DNA of 64,000 bases, taken from positions 248,001-312,000 of the forward strand of contig NZ_AP024525.1 of assembly GCF_020886775.1 (NCBI RefSeq). The letters are read 5' to 3'. Source of the stretch: Sinomonas cyclohexanicum (GTDB lineage Bacteria; Actinomycetota; Actinomycetes; Actinomycetales; Micrococcaceae). Below the pieces are notes generated by a model. The model was given only the letters and a program-made list of their open reading frames with translations. It had not been told where the DNA came from and did no database searches. The translations under genes were made by a program, and so were the position numbers. Of the stretch, positions 1-8,011 are shown piece by piece (the first letter of the stretch is position 1; each line of letters begins with the position of its first letter).

Positions 1-192
1 GAGCCCCTCGTCGGTGTGGGTCGGGGGCATGCGGATGTCCGTGACCACGAGGTCGGGCAGCTGCTCGTCCACCGCGGCCACGAGGGCGGCCGCGTCCGGG
101 GCCGCCGCGACCACGTCCATCCCGCCGTCCTCGAGCACGAGCTGTAGCCCGCGCCGCAGGAGGGCCTCGTCCTCGCCGATCACAACTCGCAT
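1..192 (-). CDS. Response regulator, receiver domain (partial)
   Basis: This is the N-terminal 64 residues of a response regulator; the rest lies beyond the left edge of the window. It begins MRVVIGEDEALLRRGLQ, which carries the acidic pocket (E-D) after the first strand, and it has the phosphoacceptor aspartate in LVVTDIRMPP. Receiver domains of this form usually carry a LuxR-type DNA-binding domain, but that part is not visible here. The start codon overlaps the 3' end of the upstream sensor kinase gene by 13 nt, so the two are translated as one unit and should form a cognate pair. Confidence 0.88.
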   Translation of the reverse strand, partial: MRVVIGEDEALLRRGLQLVLEDGGMDVVAAAPDAAALVAAVDEQLPDLVVTDIRMPPTHTDEGL

Positions 193-1955
193 GGGAGCTC
201 CACTCTCAGATGGGTGCCGCGGCCGGGCTCGCTGACGAGCTCGAGCCGGCCGGCCAGGACGTCGACCCGGTCCGCGAGGCCGCGCAGCCCGGCGCCGCCG
301 TTCGGCGCGGCGGTGCCCACGCCGTCGTCGTGCACCTCAATGCGCAGGACGTCCCCGTCCAGCGCCAGGCGCACCGCGGCAGAGTCCGCCGCGGCGTGCT
401 TGACGGTGTTGGTGAGCGCCTCCGCGACCACGAAGTACGCGGTGCTCTCTACCGCGCGCGGAAGGTCCCCGCGGCCGGGCGCCGGGCCCAGGTCGAGGCG
501 CGTGGGGATGGGCATGCGGTCGGTGAGGTCCTCGACCGCCGCCCAGAGGCCCTGCTCCACGAGCCCCGCGGGCATGATGTTGTGCACGAGCTGGCGCAGG
601 TCCGTCGCGGCGCTGTCGATCTCGCCGCGCAGCGCGGAGGCGCGCGCCTGGACCTCGTCGGCGGCCGCGCTGCCCACCCGCTGCGCCTCGAGCCCGAGGA
701 GCACGAGCCGCATCTGGATGCCATCGTGCAGGTCCTGCGCGATCCGGCGCCGCTCCGAATCGATCGCGTTGACGAGTCGCTCGCGGGAGCGCTGGAGTTC
801 GGCGTGGCTCGCGCGCAGCTCGGCGGTGAGGCGTTCGCGGTCGACGGCGATCGCCACCACCCGCCCCGCGGTCCGGACGAGCTCTCGGTCGCTGATCAGG
901 GCGGAGTCGTACGTGATGGCGCCGACGGGTGCGCCGTGGACGTCGATGGGGACCGCGTCGCGGCCGGGCGGTTGCAGCGTGCCCGGCCCGTCCTCGACCG
1001 TGCGGCCCGCCGCATCCACGAAGACCTTGCGTTCGGGGACCCAGTAGGAGACGCGCAGGGACGGGTCGCCGAGCGTCGCGGCGAGGGCCGCGCCGACGTC
1101 CGGCCGGCCCACGCCGGGGAGCCCGAGCCACGTGCCGAGCTCCTCGATCTCGCCGGTGCGCGCAAACCCGCCCAGCAGCACTCCGAGGGCGAACGCGATG
1201 GGGATCCCGCCGAGGACCGCGAACTGGAGCGTGCCGCGCGCCGTCGGCGGGAGGTGCAGGAGGCCTTCGAGGAGCGCCGAGCTGAAGGGGATGAACAGCA
1301 CGGCGAGGAGGCCGTAGACGTAGACCGGGCCGAGCACGCGGCGCGGGCGCCGCCCCGCTCCGGCCCAGCGCCGCGCGAGCAGCACGGCCGTGGCGAGCAT
1401 GACCACGGCGCCCGCCACGCGCTGTACGACCGCGCCCGCGGAGGCGAGCCCGGGGAGGTCGGCGATGACGAGCCACGGCGCCGGGCCCTCTGGGGCGAAC
1501 AGGTACTGCGGGGCCTGCAGCAGCAGCGCCGTCCCGTACCCGGCGGCCACGGTGGCGACGGATGTCCGCCCCCGCAGCCTGCCGGAGGGGAACGCGTGCA
1601 ACAGGTGCACGGCGGCCGCGAGCAGGAGTGTGGAGCAGACCGCGCCGATCGTCTCAAGGGCCCGGACATCGGTGTTCAGGAGGTTGCCCAGGAACATCGC
1701 ACCGCCGGCGCCGACAATCAGGGCGCCCATGGCGTTGCTCGGCCGCCGCCCCCACGCGACGAGTCCGGTGCCGACGTACACGAGGAAGACGATCGGCAGC
1801 AGCACGAGCACTGTCGCGCCGGGCTCGTTCCATGGCATGAGCGCCGCGAGGACCACGGCAAGGAGTACCCCCGCGGCGGCCAGCGCCAGCAGCGACCGCC
1901 GGAACGACCGCACGAGCGGCGATCGCCGCGCAACCGACTGCATGTCCCCGATCAT
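180..1955 (-). CDS. Membrane sensor histidine kinase (HisKA_3/NarL type)
   Basis: This is a sensor kinase of 591 residues. The N-terminal half has several hydrophobic segments (roughly residues 20-280). A GAF-like stretch follows, then a HisKA_3 dimerisation helix with the phosphoacceptor in RRIAQDLHDGIQMRL near residue 395, and a HATPase domain with the N-box AEALTNTVKHA and the DDGVG motif. It should autophosphorylate on that histidine and pass the phosphate to the overlapping response regulator. I chose the ATG at 1955 because GGAGG lies about 8-12 nt upstream; an in-frame ATG at 2009 is possible but would overlap the repeat at 1976-2013. The signal sensed is unknown. Confidence 0.88.
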   Translation of the reverse strand: MIGDMQSVARRSPLVRSFRRSLLALAAAGVLLAVVLAALMPWNEPGATVLVLLPIVFLVYVGTGLVAWGRRPSNAMGALIVGAGGAMFLGNLLNTDVRALETIGAVCSTLLLAAAVHLLHAFPSGRLRGRTSVATVAAGYGTALLLQAPQYLFAPEGPAPWLVIADLPGLASAGAVVQRVAGAVVMLATAVLLARRWAGAGRRPRRVLGPVYVYGLLAVLFIPFSSALLEGLLHLPPTARGTLQFAVLGGIPIAFALGVLLGGFARTGEIEELGTWLGLPGVGRPDVGAALAATLGDPSLRVSYWVPERKVFVDAAGRTVEDGPGTLQPPGRDAVPIDVHGAPVGAITYDSALISDRELVRTAGRVVAIAVDRERLTAELRASHAELQRSRERLVNAIDSERRRIAQDLHDGIQMRLVLLGLEAQRVGSAAADEVQARASALRGEIDSAATDLRQLVHNIMPAGLVEQGLWAAVEDLTDRMPIPTRLDLGPAPGRGDLPRAVESTAYFVVAEALTNTVKHAAADSAAVRLALDGDVLRIEVHDDGVGTAAPNGGAGLRGLADRVDVLAGRLELVSEPGRGTHLRVELPCEL

Positions 1956-1975
1956 AGGGCGCCTCCCCCTCCTTC

Positions 1976-2013
1976 CCGTTGAGGGGTCATGTCCCCGTTG
2001 AGAGGTCATTTCC
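1976..2013. repeat. Adjacent 19-bp direct repeats, family B unit
   Basis: Two head-to-tail 19-bp units lie at 1976-1994 (CCGTTGAGGGGTCATGTCC) and 1995-2013 (CCGTTGAGAGGTCATTTCC). They differ at two positions. They fill the gap between the serine hydrolase stop and the kinase start. The same GTTGAGGGGTCATGTCC unit recurs at 44281-44297, and a shorter CCGTCGAGAGGTC form starts at 3337, on the other side of the serine hydrolase gene. I infer that this is a dispersed intergenic repeat. Its function is unknown. Confidence 0.7.
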
Positions 2014-2025
2014 CTGACGGCCTGC

Positions 2026-3324
2026 TCACGACTTGGGGTTGGGCTTGAACTCGTGCCCGAGCGCCGCGGAGAGCGAGACGAAGATCCGGCCCGCCGGGTC
2101 CATGCAGGGCAGCTGCCTCGGGCCGCCCGGCAGGGTGGGCGTCTGGGTGCAGTCGCCGGAGAGGATGTCGCTGTTGACCATCACGGCGATGGTCGTGTCC
2201 GAGCGGGTGTCATAGTACAGGGTCGCGTTGAACCCCGGGATCTCGCCGGTGTGGCCGAGCCAGCCGTCGATGCAGCCCACGGCGAGCCCGTACCCGGCCG
2301 GCCCGGGAATCGAGGCGTATCGGAGGGCCTGGGTCCTCTCGTCGAGGAGGCCCTGGCCGGTGCCGAGCGCGCGGCCGTACACGAGCAGGTCGGAGGCGGT
2401 CGAGGTCAGCGCCCCGGCTGCCCATCCCCAGGAGGGGTTCCACGCGGTGGCGTCCTGCGGCGTCGTCTGCCCGTCCGGCAGGCCTTGGAGGGTGAGCCCG
2501 GTCGGGTGCGGCGAGGGGAGCGCGCCGTCGGGACCGGGCAACGACGTGCCGGTGAGGTGGAGCGGGTCGATGATGCGCGCCTTGAGCGCCTCGGCGTATG
2601 AGGTCCCCGTGAGCTTCTCGACGAGCCGGCCGAGGATCAGCGTGTTGGTGTTCGAGTAGTCGAACTCCGCACCGGGCTCGAACGGGCGGGGGAGCGCGAG
2701 GCCCATGGCGATCAGCTGGTCAGGGTTCCACTGCTTGGTGGGGTCCGAGAAGATCTCGCGCTGGAACGTCGGATCGAGCGAATAGCTGGCTATCCCGCTC
2801 GTCATGTTCATCAGCATCCGGACCGTGACGTCGTTGCCGCGCGGGATGTCCGGGAAGTACTTCCCGATCGGGTCGTCGAGGGACAGCCTGCCGTCCTGGA
2901 CCAACTGGAGGACGAGCGTCCCCGTGAACGTCTTCGTCACTGAGCCGATGCGCGAGTACATCGTGTCCGACATCGGGGTGTTCGTCGCCTTGTCCGCGAG
3001 CCCGAGGGCCTTGATCCAGGTGCCCTGCGGGGTGCGGACCGCGATGATCGCGCCCTCGGTGGACGCGTTGAGGAGGCCCTCGCGTGCCGCCTTCTCGAGG
3101 GCTTCCGCTGTGCCGGAGGGCATCGGGCCCGCCGCCGCCGCGGGCAGCGCGCGTGCCGCGACGGCCCGCGGGTCCGCCACGCACGCGGCGTCCGGCGACG
3201 CCGTCGCGGTGCCCGTGGCGGTCGGCGCCCCGGTCTCCGAGCTGGTTGGCTGCGCCGACGAGCAACCGCCCAACGCGAGCGCCAGCACCACCGCTGATGC
3301 GCCCGCAAGCCAACCTTGTCCCAT
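2026..3324 (-). CDS. Serine hydrolase lipoprotein, beta-lactamase/DD-peptidase family
   Basis: This protein of 432 residues has a lipoprotein signal peptide (MGQGWLAGASAVVLALALGG followed by the lipobox Cys) and then a Ser/Ala/Thr-rich tether, so it should be anchored outside the membrane. The three motifs of class C beta-lactamase-fold enzymes are visible: SVTK (SxxK nucleophile and base), YSN (YxN) and HTG. Such proteins act as DD-carboxypeptidases, esterases or beta-lactamases, and the substrate cannot be read from sequence. The start at 3324 is chosen because it gives the signal peptide and has GGAAGG upstream. An open frame continues upstream through the sqr operator, but I regard that as chance. 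Confidence 0.85.
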   Translation of the reverse strand: MGQGWLAGASAVVLALALGGCSSAQPTSSETGAPTATGTATASPDAACVADPRAVAARALPAAAAGPMPSGTAEALEKAAREGLLNASTEGAIIAVRTPQGTWIKALGLADKATNTPMSDTMYSRIGSVTKTFTGTLVLQLVQDGRLSLDDPIGKYFPDIPRGNDVTVRMLMNMTSGIASYSLDPTFQREIFSDPTKQWNPDQLIAMGLALPRPFEPGAEFDYSNTNTLILGRLVEKLTGTSYAEALKARIIDPLHLTGTSLPGPDGALPSPHPTGLTLQGLPDGQTTPQDATAWNPSWGWAAGALTSTASDLLVYGRALGTGQGLLDERTQALRYASIPGPAGYGLAVGCIDGWLGHTGEIPGFNATLYYDTRSDTTIAVMVNSDILSGDCTQTPTLPGGPRQLPCMDPAGRIFVSLSAALGHEFKPNPKS

Positions 3325-3336
3325 GGCCCAGCCTTC

Positions 3337-3384
3337 CCGTCGAGAGGTCCGGGCGCGGCGCGCCCAGACCCATTCTCTCGACGG
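3337..3384. repeat. Inverted repeat in the leader of the serine hydrolase gene
   Basis: CCGTCGAGAG at 3337-3346 pairs with CTCTCGACGG at 3375-3384. A GC-rich inner stem (GGGCGCG with CGCGCCC) and a GGTC/GACC pair lie between them. The outer arm resembles the CCGTTGAGAGGTCA unit downstream of the same gene. The element sits just upstream of the ribosome-binding site, so it would be in the 5' leader of the mRNA and could affect translation or transcription. Confidence 0.55.
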
Positions 3385-3454
3385 CGCCGGCGCCGAGAAC
3401 ATAGACCTAGGTCCACTCCGTGCGCCCGCCGGGGCTGTCGGACCGGGGGAACCC

Positions 3455-3487
3455 TTGTGCACAAAATACCCCATGGGGTATTTTGTG
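3455..3487 (+). promoter_or_regulatory. sqr promoter covered by a 28-bp perfect palindrome (CsoR/CstR-like operator)
   Basis: A -35-like TTGTGC (3455-3460) is 18 nt from a -10-like TATTTT (3479-3484). A perfect palindrome covers spacer and -10 from 3460 to 3487; its half-site is CACAAAATACCCC and its centre is CCATGG. The core ATACCCC-ATGGGGTAT form is what the CsoR/CstR family of copper- or persulfide-sensing repressors recognises. Because it controls a sulfide:quinone oxidoreductase gene, I infer a persulfide-sensing repressor. No such repressor gene lies in the window. Confidence 0.72.
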
Positions 3488-3550
3488 AGTGGGGTCACTG
3501 CAGGTCTTTCGACGAGAGCAGCAGGCCCCATGACGAAAGGCATCGCAGCG

Positions 3551-4747
3551 ATGGGCATCCACCACAAGATTCTGATCATCGGCGGCGGGAACGCTGGGCT
3601 GAGCGTGGCGGCGCGGCTGCGCCGTGCTGGCCAGAGCGACATTGCCGTCATCGAGCCCAGTGACAAGCACTACTACCAGCCCCTCTGGACCCTGGTCGGG
3701 GGCGGCCGGGCGCCGCAGAAGGAGTCCGTGCGGGACCAGGCCTCGGTCATGCCCCGTGGTGTCGCGTGGATCCGCGACGCGGCGGACCACATCGATCCCG
3801 ACGCCAAGCTGGTCAGGACTGCGGGCGGCGCGGAGATCGGCTACGACTATCTCGTGGTCTCCCCCGGGATCCAGCTCGACTGGGACCGGATCCCAGGTAT
3901 GGCCGAGGCCATCGAGTCCCCCGCGGCCTCCAGCAACTTCCGATACGACCTCGCCCCCAAGACGTGGGACCTCATCCGGGGGATGCGCTCGGGGACCGCC
4001 GTGTTCACCATGCCGTCCGGGCCCATCAAGTGCGCCGGCGCCCCGCAGAAGATCGCGTACCTCGCCGCCGACTACTGGCGCGAACAGGGGGTCCTCGACG
4101 ACATCCGCATCGTGCTGGTGCTGCCGACCCCCGGGATGTTCGGCGTGAAGGTCTTCGCCGACGAGCTCGAGCGGGTCGTGGCGAAGTACGGGATCGAGGT
4201 CCGCAAGAGCAGCGAGATGACCTCCATCGATCCGGTCGCCCAAGAGGTGGTCATCGCCGACCATGCCGCCGGCATGGAGGAGACGCTGCACTACGACATG
4301 CTGCATGCCGTTCCCCCGCAGTCCGCCCCTGACTGGCTCAAGGCGACCGCCCTGGCCGACCCGAAGAACCCCGCGGGATACGTCGAGGTGGACAAGCACA
4401 CCCTGCAGCACACCCGGTACCCCAACGTCTTCTCGCTGGGCGACGCCGGCTCGACGCCGAACTCCAAGACGGGCGCCGCAATCCGGAAGCAGGCGCCCGT
4501 CCTGGTCCAGAACCTGCTCTCGGCGATGGAGGGCCAGCCCCTCGAGGCCAGCTACGGCGGGTATGGGTCCTGCCCCCTCACGACGGCGCGGAATCGGATG
4601 CTGCTGGCCGAATTCGACTACACGCTTCAGCCGGCGCCGAGCATCCCCCTGATCGACACCACCCACGAGCGGTGGGACATGTGGCTCCTCAAGCGCTATG
4701 CCCTGCCGTTCATGTACTGGAGGCTCATCCTGCCGGGGAAGGCCTAG
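3551..4747 (+). CDS. sqr: Sulfide:quinone oxidoreductase (human-type)
   Basis: This is an FAD-dependent oxidoreductase of 398 residues that should oxidise sulfide to a persulfide and pass electrons to the quinone pool at the inner face of the membrane. The N-terminus has the dinucleotide motif KILIIGGGNAGLS. Both redox cysteines of the family are seen in their usual contexts, PIKCAGAPQK and GYGSCPLTTARNRML, which match the mitochondrial-type enzyme. The C-terminus is amphipathic (ALPFMYWRLILPG), as expected for monotopic membrane binding. The ATG at 3551 places the start next to the FAD motif with AAAGG 10 nt upstream; an in-frame ATG at 3530 is possible. A palindromic operator precedes it, and no sulfur dioxygenase is adjacent. 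Confidence 0.85.
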   Translation: MGIHHKILIIGGGNAGLSVAARLRRAGQSDIAVIEPSDKHYYQPLWTLVGGGRAPQKESVRDQASVMPRGVAWIRDAADHIDPDAKLVRTAGGAEIGYDYLVVSPGIQLDWDRIPGMAEAIESPAASSNFRYDLAPKTWDLIRGMRSGTAVFTMPSGPIKCAGAPQKIAYLAADYWREQGVLDDIRIVLVLPTPGMFGVKVFADELERVVAKYGIEVRKSSEMTSIDPVAQEVVIADHAAGMEETLHYDMLHAVPPQSAPDWLKATALADPKNPAGYVEVDKHTLQHTRYPNVFSLGDAGSTPNSKTGAAIRKQAPVLVQNLLSAMEGQPLEASYGGYGSCPLTTARNRMLLAEFDYTLQPAPSIPLIDTTHERWDMWLLKRYALPFMYWRLILPGKA

Positions 4748-4754
4748 AGCGCTG

Positions 4755-4800
4755 GGTGAGCGCACGACGGCGGGTGCCCACCCGCCGTCGTGCGCTCACC
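4755..4800. terminator. Perfect 22-bp inverted repeat between convergent genes (family A)
   Basis: The left arm at 4755-4776 (GGTGAGCGCACGACGGCGGG then TG) and the right arm at 4779-4800 are exact reverse complements separated by 2 nt. The element begins 8 nt after the sqr stop and overlaps the last codons of the convergent gene. It has no T-tract. Its position and symmetry suggest a bidirectional terminator. The same arms recur at 20292-20327 and 22052-22103. Confidence 0.72.
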
Positions 4801-5896
4801 GGTTCCGCCCGCGCGCCGCCACCCGCCACCGGTCTACGACCGCGCCTCCGCGGACCACGGCGACCTCGTCGACGAGGTTCACGGCGACGCACACGTGGTT
4901 CGGGACGGCGCGGACTCGCTCGCCGAGGGCGGGCAGGGGAGCGCCGTCGGGGAAGACGACCGTTGCGTGGTGCTCGGACAGGGCCATGATCCGGGCGGCC
5001 GGGTAGTCGAGGAGCCGGCCGAATCCGGTGGTCCACGCGGGGCGGTCGCCGCCGAGGACCTTGGAGCCGGCGTCGAGCACGATGCGCCGTGGGATCTCGG
5101 AGTCGCCCTCGTGGCGGCTCACGACGGTCGCGGCGATGGTCAGGGCGATGTCCTCGGGGGCGCACCGCTCGAGCTCGAGCTGCTGTGCGTCGCCGAACAC
5201 GTACACGCCGGGCCTGACCTCGGTGGTGGTGCCGCCCTCCGTGAGCAGCGCGCTCGGCGTGGACCCGCCGCTCACGCGCGTCACATCGAAGCCCGCCGCC
5301 GCGAGCGCCCCGGCGGCATCGGCCAGGGCGCGCTGCTCCTGCGCCGCCGCCTCGGCCGGCATCCCCGGCGCGTACGAGTGCCCGGGGAACGTGAAGACCC
5401 CGGCCACGGGCAGCCCTGCGTCCGCCGCCGCGCGCGCCACCTCGACGGCCCGCGCGGGCGCGACGCCGCTGCGATGGTGGCCGCTGTCGATCTCGACGAG
5501 CACCTCGACCGAGCCGGCCGCGTCGCCGAGGCTCGCGCCCATCTCGCGGGCGGCCTCGATGGAGTCGGTGCCGACCGCGATCCGTGCCTTCTCCGCGAGG
5601 CCCCGCAGCCGCTCCGCCTGCCGCGGCCCGACCCACAGCGGGTACGCGATGAACAGGTCCGTGACGCCGTGGTCGGCGAACACCTCGGCCTCGCCGATCG
5701 TCGCCACGGTCAGCCCGACGGCTCCGGCCGCGAGCTGCAGCGCCGCGATCTCGGGGATCTTGTGGGTCTTCGCGTGCGGCCGCAGCGCGATCCCCTTCGC
5801 CGCGACGGCCTCCGCCGTCCGCGCGATGTTCCGCTCCAGGATGTCCCGGTCCACGAGGATCTCGGGGGTATCGATCTCGGGCGGGACGGCGGCCAT
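4796..5896 (-). CDS. PLP enzyme of the D-threonine aldolase/D-serine dehydratase family
   Basis: This alanine-racemase-fold enzyme has 366 residues. The N-terminal barrel carries the PLP lysine in PHAKTHK (about residue 42), followed by the GGST and GVYVFGD phosphate-site motifs. The C-terminal part has HVC in PNHVCVAVN, the His-x-Cys zinc pair known from eukaryotic D-serine dehydratases, where D-threonine aldolases have His-x-Asp. I therefore lean towards D-serine dehydratase-like activity, although the fold alone would also allow an aldolase. The start at 5896 is supported by AGGAG 6 nt upstream. The 3' end lies inside the family A repeat. Confidence 0.78.
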   Translation of the reverse strand: MAAVPPEIDTPEILVDRDILERNIARTAEAVAAKGIALRPHAKTHKIPEIAALQLAAGAVGLTVATIGEAEVFADHGVTDLFIAYPLWVGPRQAERLRGLAEKARIAVGTDSIEAAREMGASLGDAAGSVEVLVEIDSGHHRSGVAPARAVEVARAAADAGLPVAGVFTFPGHSYAPGMPAEAAAQEQRALADAAGALAAAGFDVTRVSGGSTPSALLTEGGTTTEVRPGVYVFGDAQQLELERCAPEDIALTIAATVVSRHEGDSEIPRRIVLDAGSKVLGGDRPAWTTGFGRLLDYPAARIMALSEHHATVVFPDGAPLPALGERVRAVPNHVCVAVNLVDEVAVVRGGAVVDRWRVAARGRNR

Positions 5897-5966
5897 GGGT
5901 GCTCCTGCGGCTGGGGGTGGGTGGAATCCCAAGCTTAGGCGAGCCCCCGCAACGTGGCGCGCTCGC

Positions 5967-7298
5967 TCAGGTGCGCGAGGCCGGCAGCACGTCGAGCGGG
6001 TGCGCGATCTCGTCCGACGGCATCCGCGCGGCGAGGATCGCCACGAGCCCCAGCGCCGGCCACACCGCGCCGGCCACGGCGAAGATGACCCACAGCGGCA
6101 CCACCTGCGCGAGCGGCCCGGCCACGGCCATCGAGACCGGCATGAACGCGAGGGAGACGAAGAAGTCCAGGCTGGAGATTCGCCCGAGAAGGTGCGCCGG
6201 CACGCGCCGCTGCAGGAGCGTGCCCCAGATGACCATGCCCGCCCCGCCGGTGGCGCCCCACACGATGAGCGCCACGACGAGCTGCCAGAACCCGGTCATG
6301 GCGCCGACGAACGCGAGCGGCACCGACCCGATCCCCCAGATCGTGAGCATGAACGTCAGGTACCGCCGCGGCAGCCGGAATGAGGCCATCGCGAGCGACG
6401 CGACCGCCCCTGCCACCCCCATCGCCGCGAGCGCGGCGCCGAACATCTCGGACCCGCCGCCGAACTGGTCGCGCACCACGAACGGCAGCAGCACCTCGAC
6501 CGGCCCGATCGAGACGAGCGTGGACACGCTCGCCCACAGCAGGGTCCACAGGAGCCACGGCGTCTTGACCGTGTACGCCATCCCCTCCCGCATCTCGTGC
6601 AGCACGGACTTGCGCACGACGGCGGTCGGCTCGCCTCCCGCCGCCGGCGCGCCATCCGCGGGGGAGGCCGCTGCGCGGGCGGCCGCTGGACGCCGGGACA
6701 GCGCGGGGTGCCGGCCCAGGAAGTTGAGCGTCACGAACGCGGTGAGGTGGCACACCGCGACGCCCGCCACGGCGTGCGGCGCGGACAGCGCCCCGACGAT
6801 CACACCGGCCGCCGCCGGGCCCGCGGCCTGCTGGAGCAGGGGCCGCATGGTGCCCTCCATGCCGTTCGCGGCGAGCAGGTCCTCGGGCGGGAGGATCCGC
6901 GGCAGGATCGCCGAGAACGCCGGGAAGAAGAAGGCCGCCCCGACCCCGAGCGCGAACGCGCCGAGCGCGATTCCCCAGACCGCGAGGAGGCCGGTCTCGG
7001 CAAGCACCGCGACGGTCCCGACGGCCAGGAGGTTGACGGCCTCCACAGCGATGATGAGCGTGCGCTGCGGAATCCTGTCCGCCGCGACGCCGCCGAGCAG
7101 GACGAACGCGACGAGGCCCACGCTCATCGCCGTGGCCACGAGCGAGAGCTCGAGCGGGCCGCCGCCCAGCGCGATCACCTCGTAGACCATCGCCACCGCC
7201 CACATGCCCGAGCCGAAGATGCTCACGGCCAGGGCGGCGATGAGGACGCGGTACTCGCGGTGCGCGAAGGGACGGAGAGCGCGCGGTGCGTTCACCAC
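5967..7298 (-). CDS. MFS transporter
   Basis: This integral membrane protein of 443 residues has about twelve hydrophobic segments in the pattern of the major facilitator superfamily. A central hydrophilic, alanine-rich loop (about residues 195-225) separates the two halves. The motif between the second and third helices is [12 protein letters not shown], close to the GxxxDRxGRR signature. It resembles actinobacterial drug and metabolite exporters, but no substrate can be assigned. Translation starts at one of two consecutive GTG codons (7298 or 7295), and I see no good ribosome-binding site. It is divergent from the VOC gene at 7353. Confidence 0.82.
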   Translation of the reverse strand: MVNAPRALRPFAHREYRVLIAALAVSIFGSGMWAVAMVYEVIALGGGPLELSLVATAMSVGLVAFVLLGGVAADRIPQRTLIIAVEAVNLLAVGTVAVLAETGLLAVWGIALGAFALGVGAAFFFPAFSAILPRILPPEDLLAANGMEGTMRPLLQQAAGPAAAGVIVGALSAPHAVAGVAVCHLTAFVTLNFLGRHPALSRRPAAARAAASPADGAPAAGGEPTAVVRKSVLHEMREGMAYTVKTPWLLWTLLWASVSTLVSIGPVEVLLPFVVRDQFGGGSEMFGAALAAMGVAGAVASLAMASFRLPRRYLTFMLTIWGIGSVPLAFVGAMTGFWQLVVALIVWGATGGAGMVIWGTLLQRRVPAHLLGRISSLDFFVSLAFMPVSMAVAGPLAQVVPLWVIFAVAGAVWPALGLVAILAARMPSDEIAHPLDVLPASRT

Positions 7299-7352
7299 AG
7301 AAGTCTAGGCCCGGCGTCGTGCGTTGTCGGTGGGCCTGCGTAGGCTGTGGGC

Positions 7353-7727
7353 ATGAGGATCAAGATGTGCTCCATCCACGTCATCGACCCGGCCGCCGCG
7401 CATGCGTTCTACACGGAGACGCTCGGCTTCGACACGCTCCTGGCGATGCCCGAGGCACAACTGTTCATCGTCTCCTCGCCCGACTCGGGCGGCGTGGGCC
7501 TCCTGCTCGAGCCGAGCGCCAACCCGGTTGCCGAGGCCTACCGCAAGGGGGTGTACGACGCCGGGATGCCCGCCATCGTCCTCGGCTCGCCGGACGTGCG
7601 GGCCGACTTCGAGCGGCTCAGCGCGGCCGGCGTCGTGTTCCGCGGCGAGCCGGTCCAGGACGCGTCGGGGCTGATGGCAGACTTCGAGGACACCTGCGGG
7701 AACATCATCCGGCTCCACCAGGACTGA
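7353..7727 (+). CDS. VOC (glyoxalase/bleomycin-resistance fold) protein
   Basis: This small protein of 124 residues has the beta-alpha-beta-beta-beta fold pattern of the vicinal oxygen chelate superfamily: MRIKMCSIHVIDPAAAHAFY at the start, FIVSS and LLLEPS in the middle, and FEDTCGNIIRLHQ at the end. It could be a metal-dependent lyase, a dioxygenase-like enzyme or a binding protein; its neighbours do not tell which. I chose ATG 7353 over the in-frame codon two triplets upstream because TAGGCT lies exactly 6 nt before it, as expected of a leaderless transcript. Confidence 0.8.
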   Translation: MRIKMCSIHVIDPAAAHAFYTETLGFDTLLAMPEAQLFIVSSPDSGGVGLLLEPSANPVAEAYRKGVYDAGMPAIVLGSPDVRADFERLSAAGVVFRGEPVQDASGLMADFEDTCGNIIRLHQD

Positions 7728-7795
7728 CCCTCACACTGAGGTCACATCCCTGCGCGCCTCGGGGGCCACGCGGCGTCGTGCACAATACTGGCCGG

Positions 7796-7968
7796 ATGAG
7801 ACGCATCGCGGCGGCCATCGCCCTGACCCTCGCCCTCGCCGCATCCGTTGCCCAGCCCGCTCTGGCCGCGCCTCCCGGCGGGAAGGGCGGCTCGGGCACG
7901 GGCTCCGGCTCGACGCTCGGCGTCGACATCTCGTGGCCGCTGACTACAACGTCTCCTGTATAGGCTGA
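7796..7968 (+). pseudogene. DUF1906-protein remnant made by internal deletion
   Basis: The first 48 codons encode a signal peptide (MRRIAAAIALTLALAASVAQ...), a Gly-rich linker and GVDISWP, closely parallel to the next gene. The sequence then jumps directly to the equivalent of that gene's last codons: read in a shifted frame, 7942-7968 encodes DYNVSCIG and a stop, against DYNYSCSG in the neighbour. The roughly 200 codons between are missing and the junction is out of frame; the actual reading frame stops at 7963 after 55 residues. AATACT lies 6 nt before the ATG, so a short secreted peptide could still be made. I infer a tandem duplicate that lost its catalytic core. Confidence 0.75.
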
Positions 7969-8011
7969 CGGGCCCTCCCGCACGGCCCCATAGCGCGCGA
8001 TACTTGGCGGC

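Noticed and set aside
210-1982. Long open frame opposite the sensor kinase
   Set aside because: It is antisense to a gene with all kinase motifs, its translation is a low-complexity Arg/Ala/Gly string, and such frames appear opposite almost every gene in DNA this rich in GC.
3325-3666. N-terminal extension of the serine hydrolase through the sqr operator
   Set aside because: It would place the lipoprotein signal peptide inside the protein and overlap the promoter and start of sqr.
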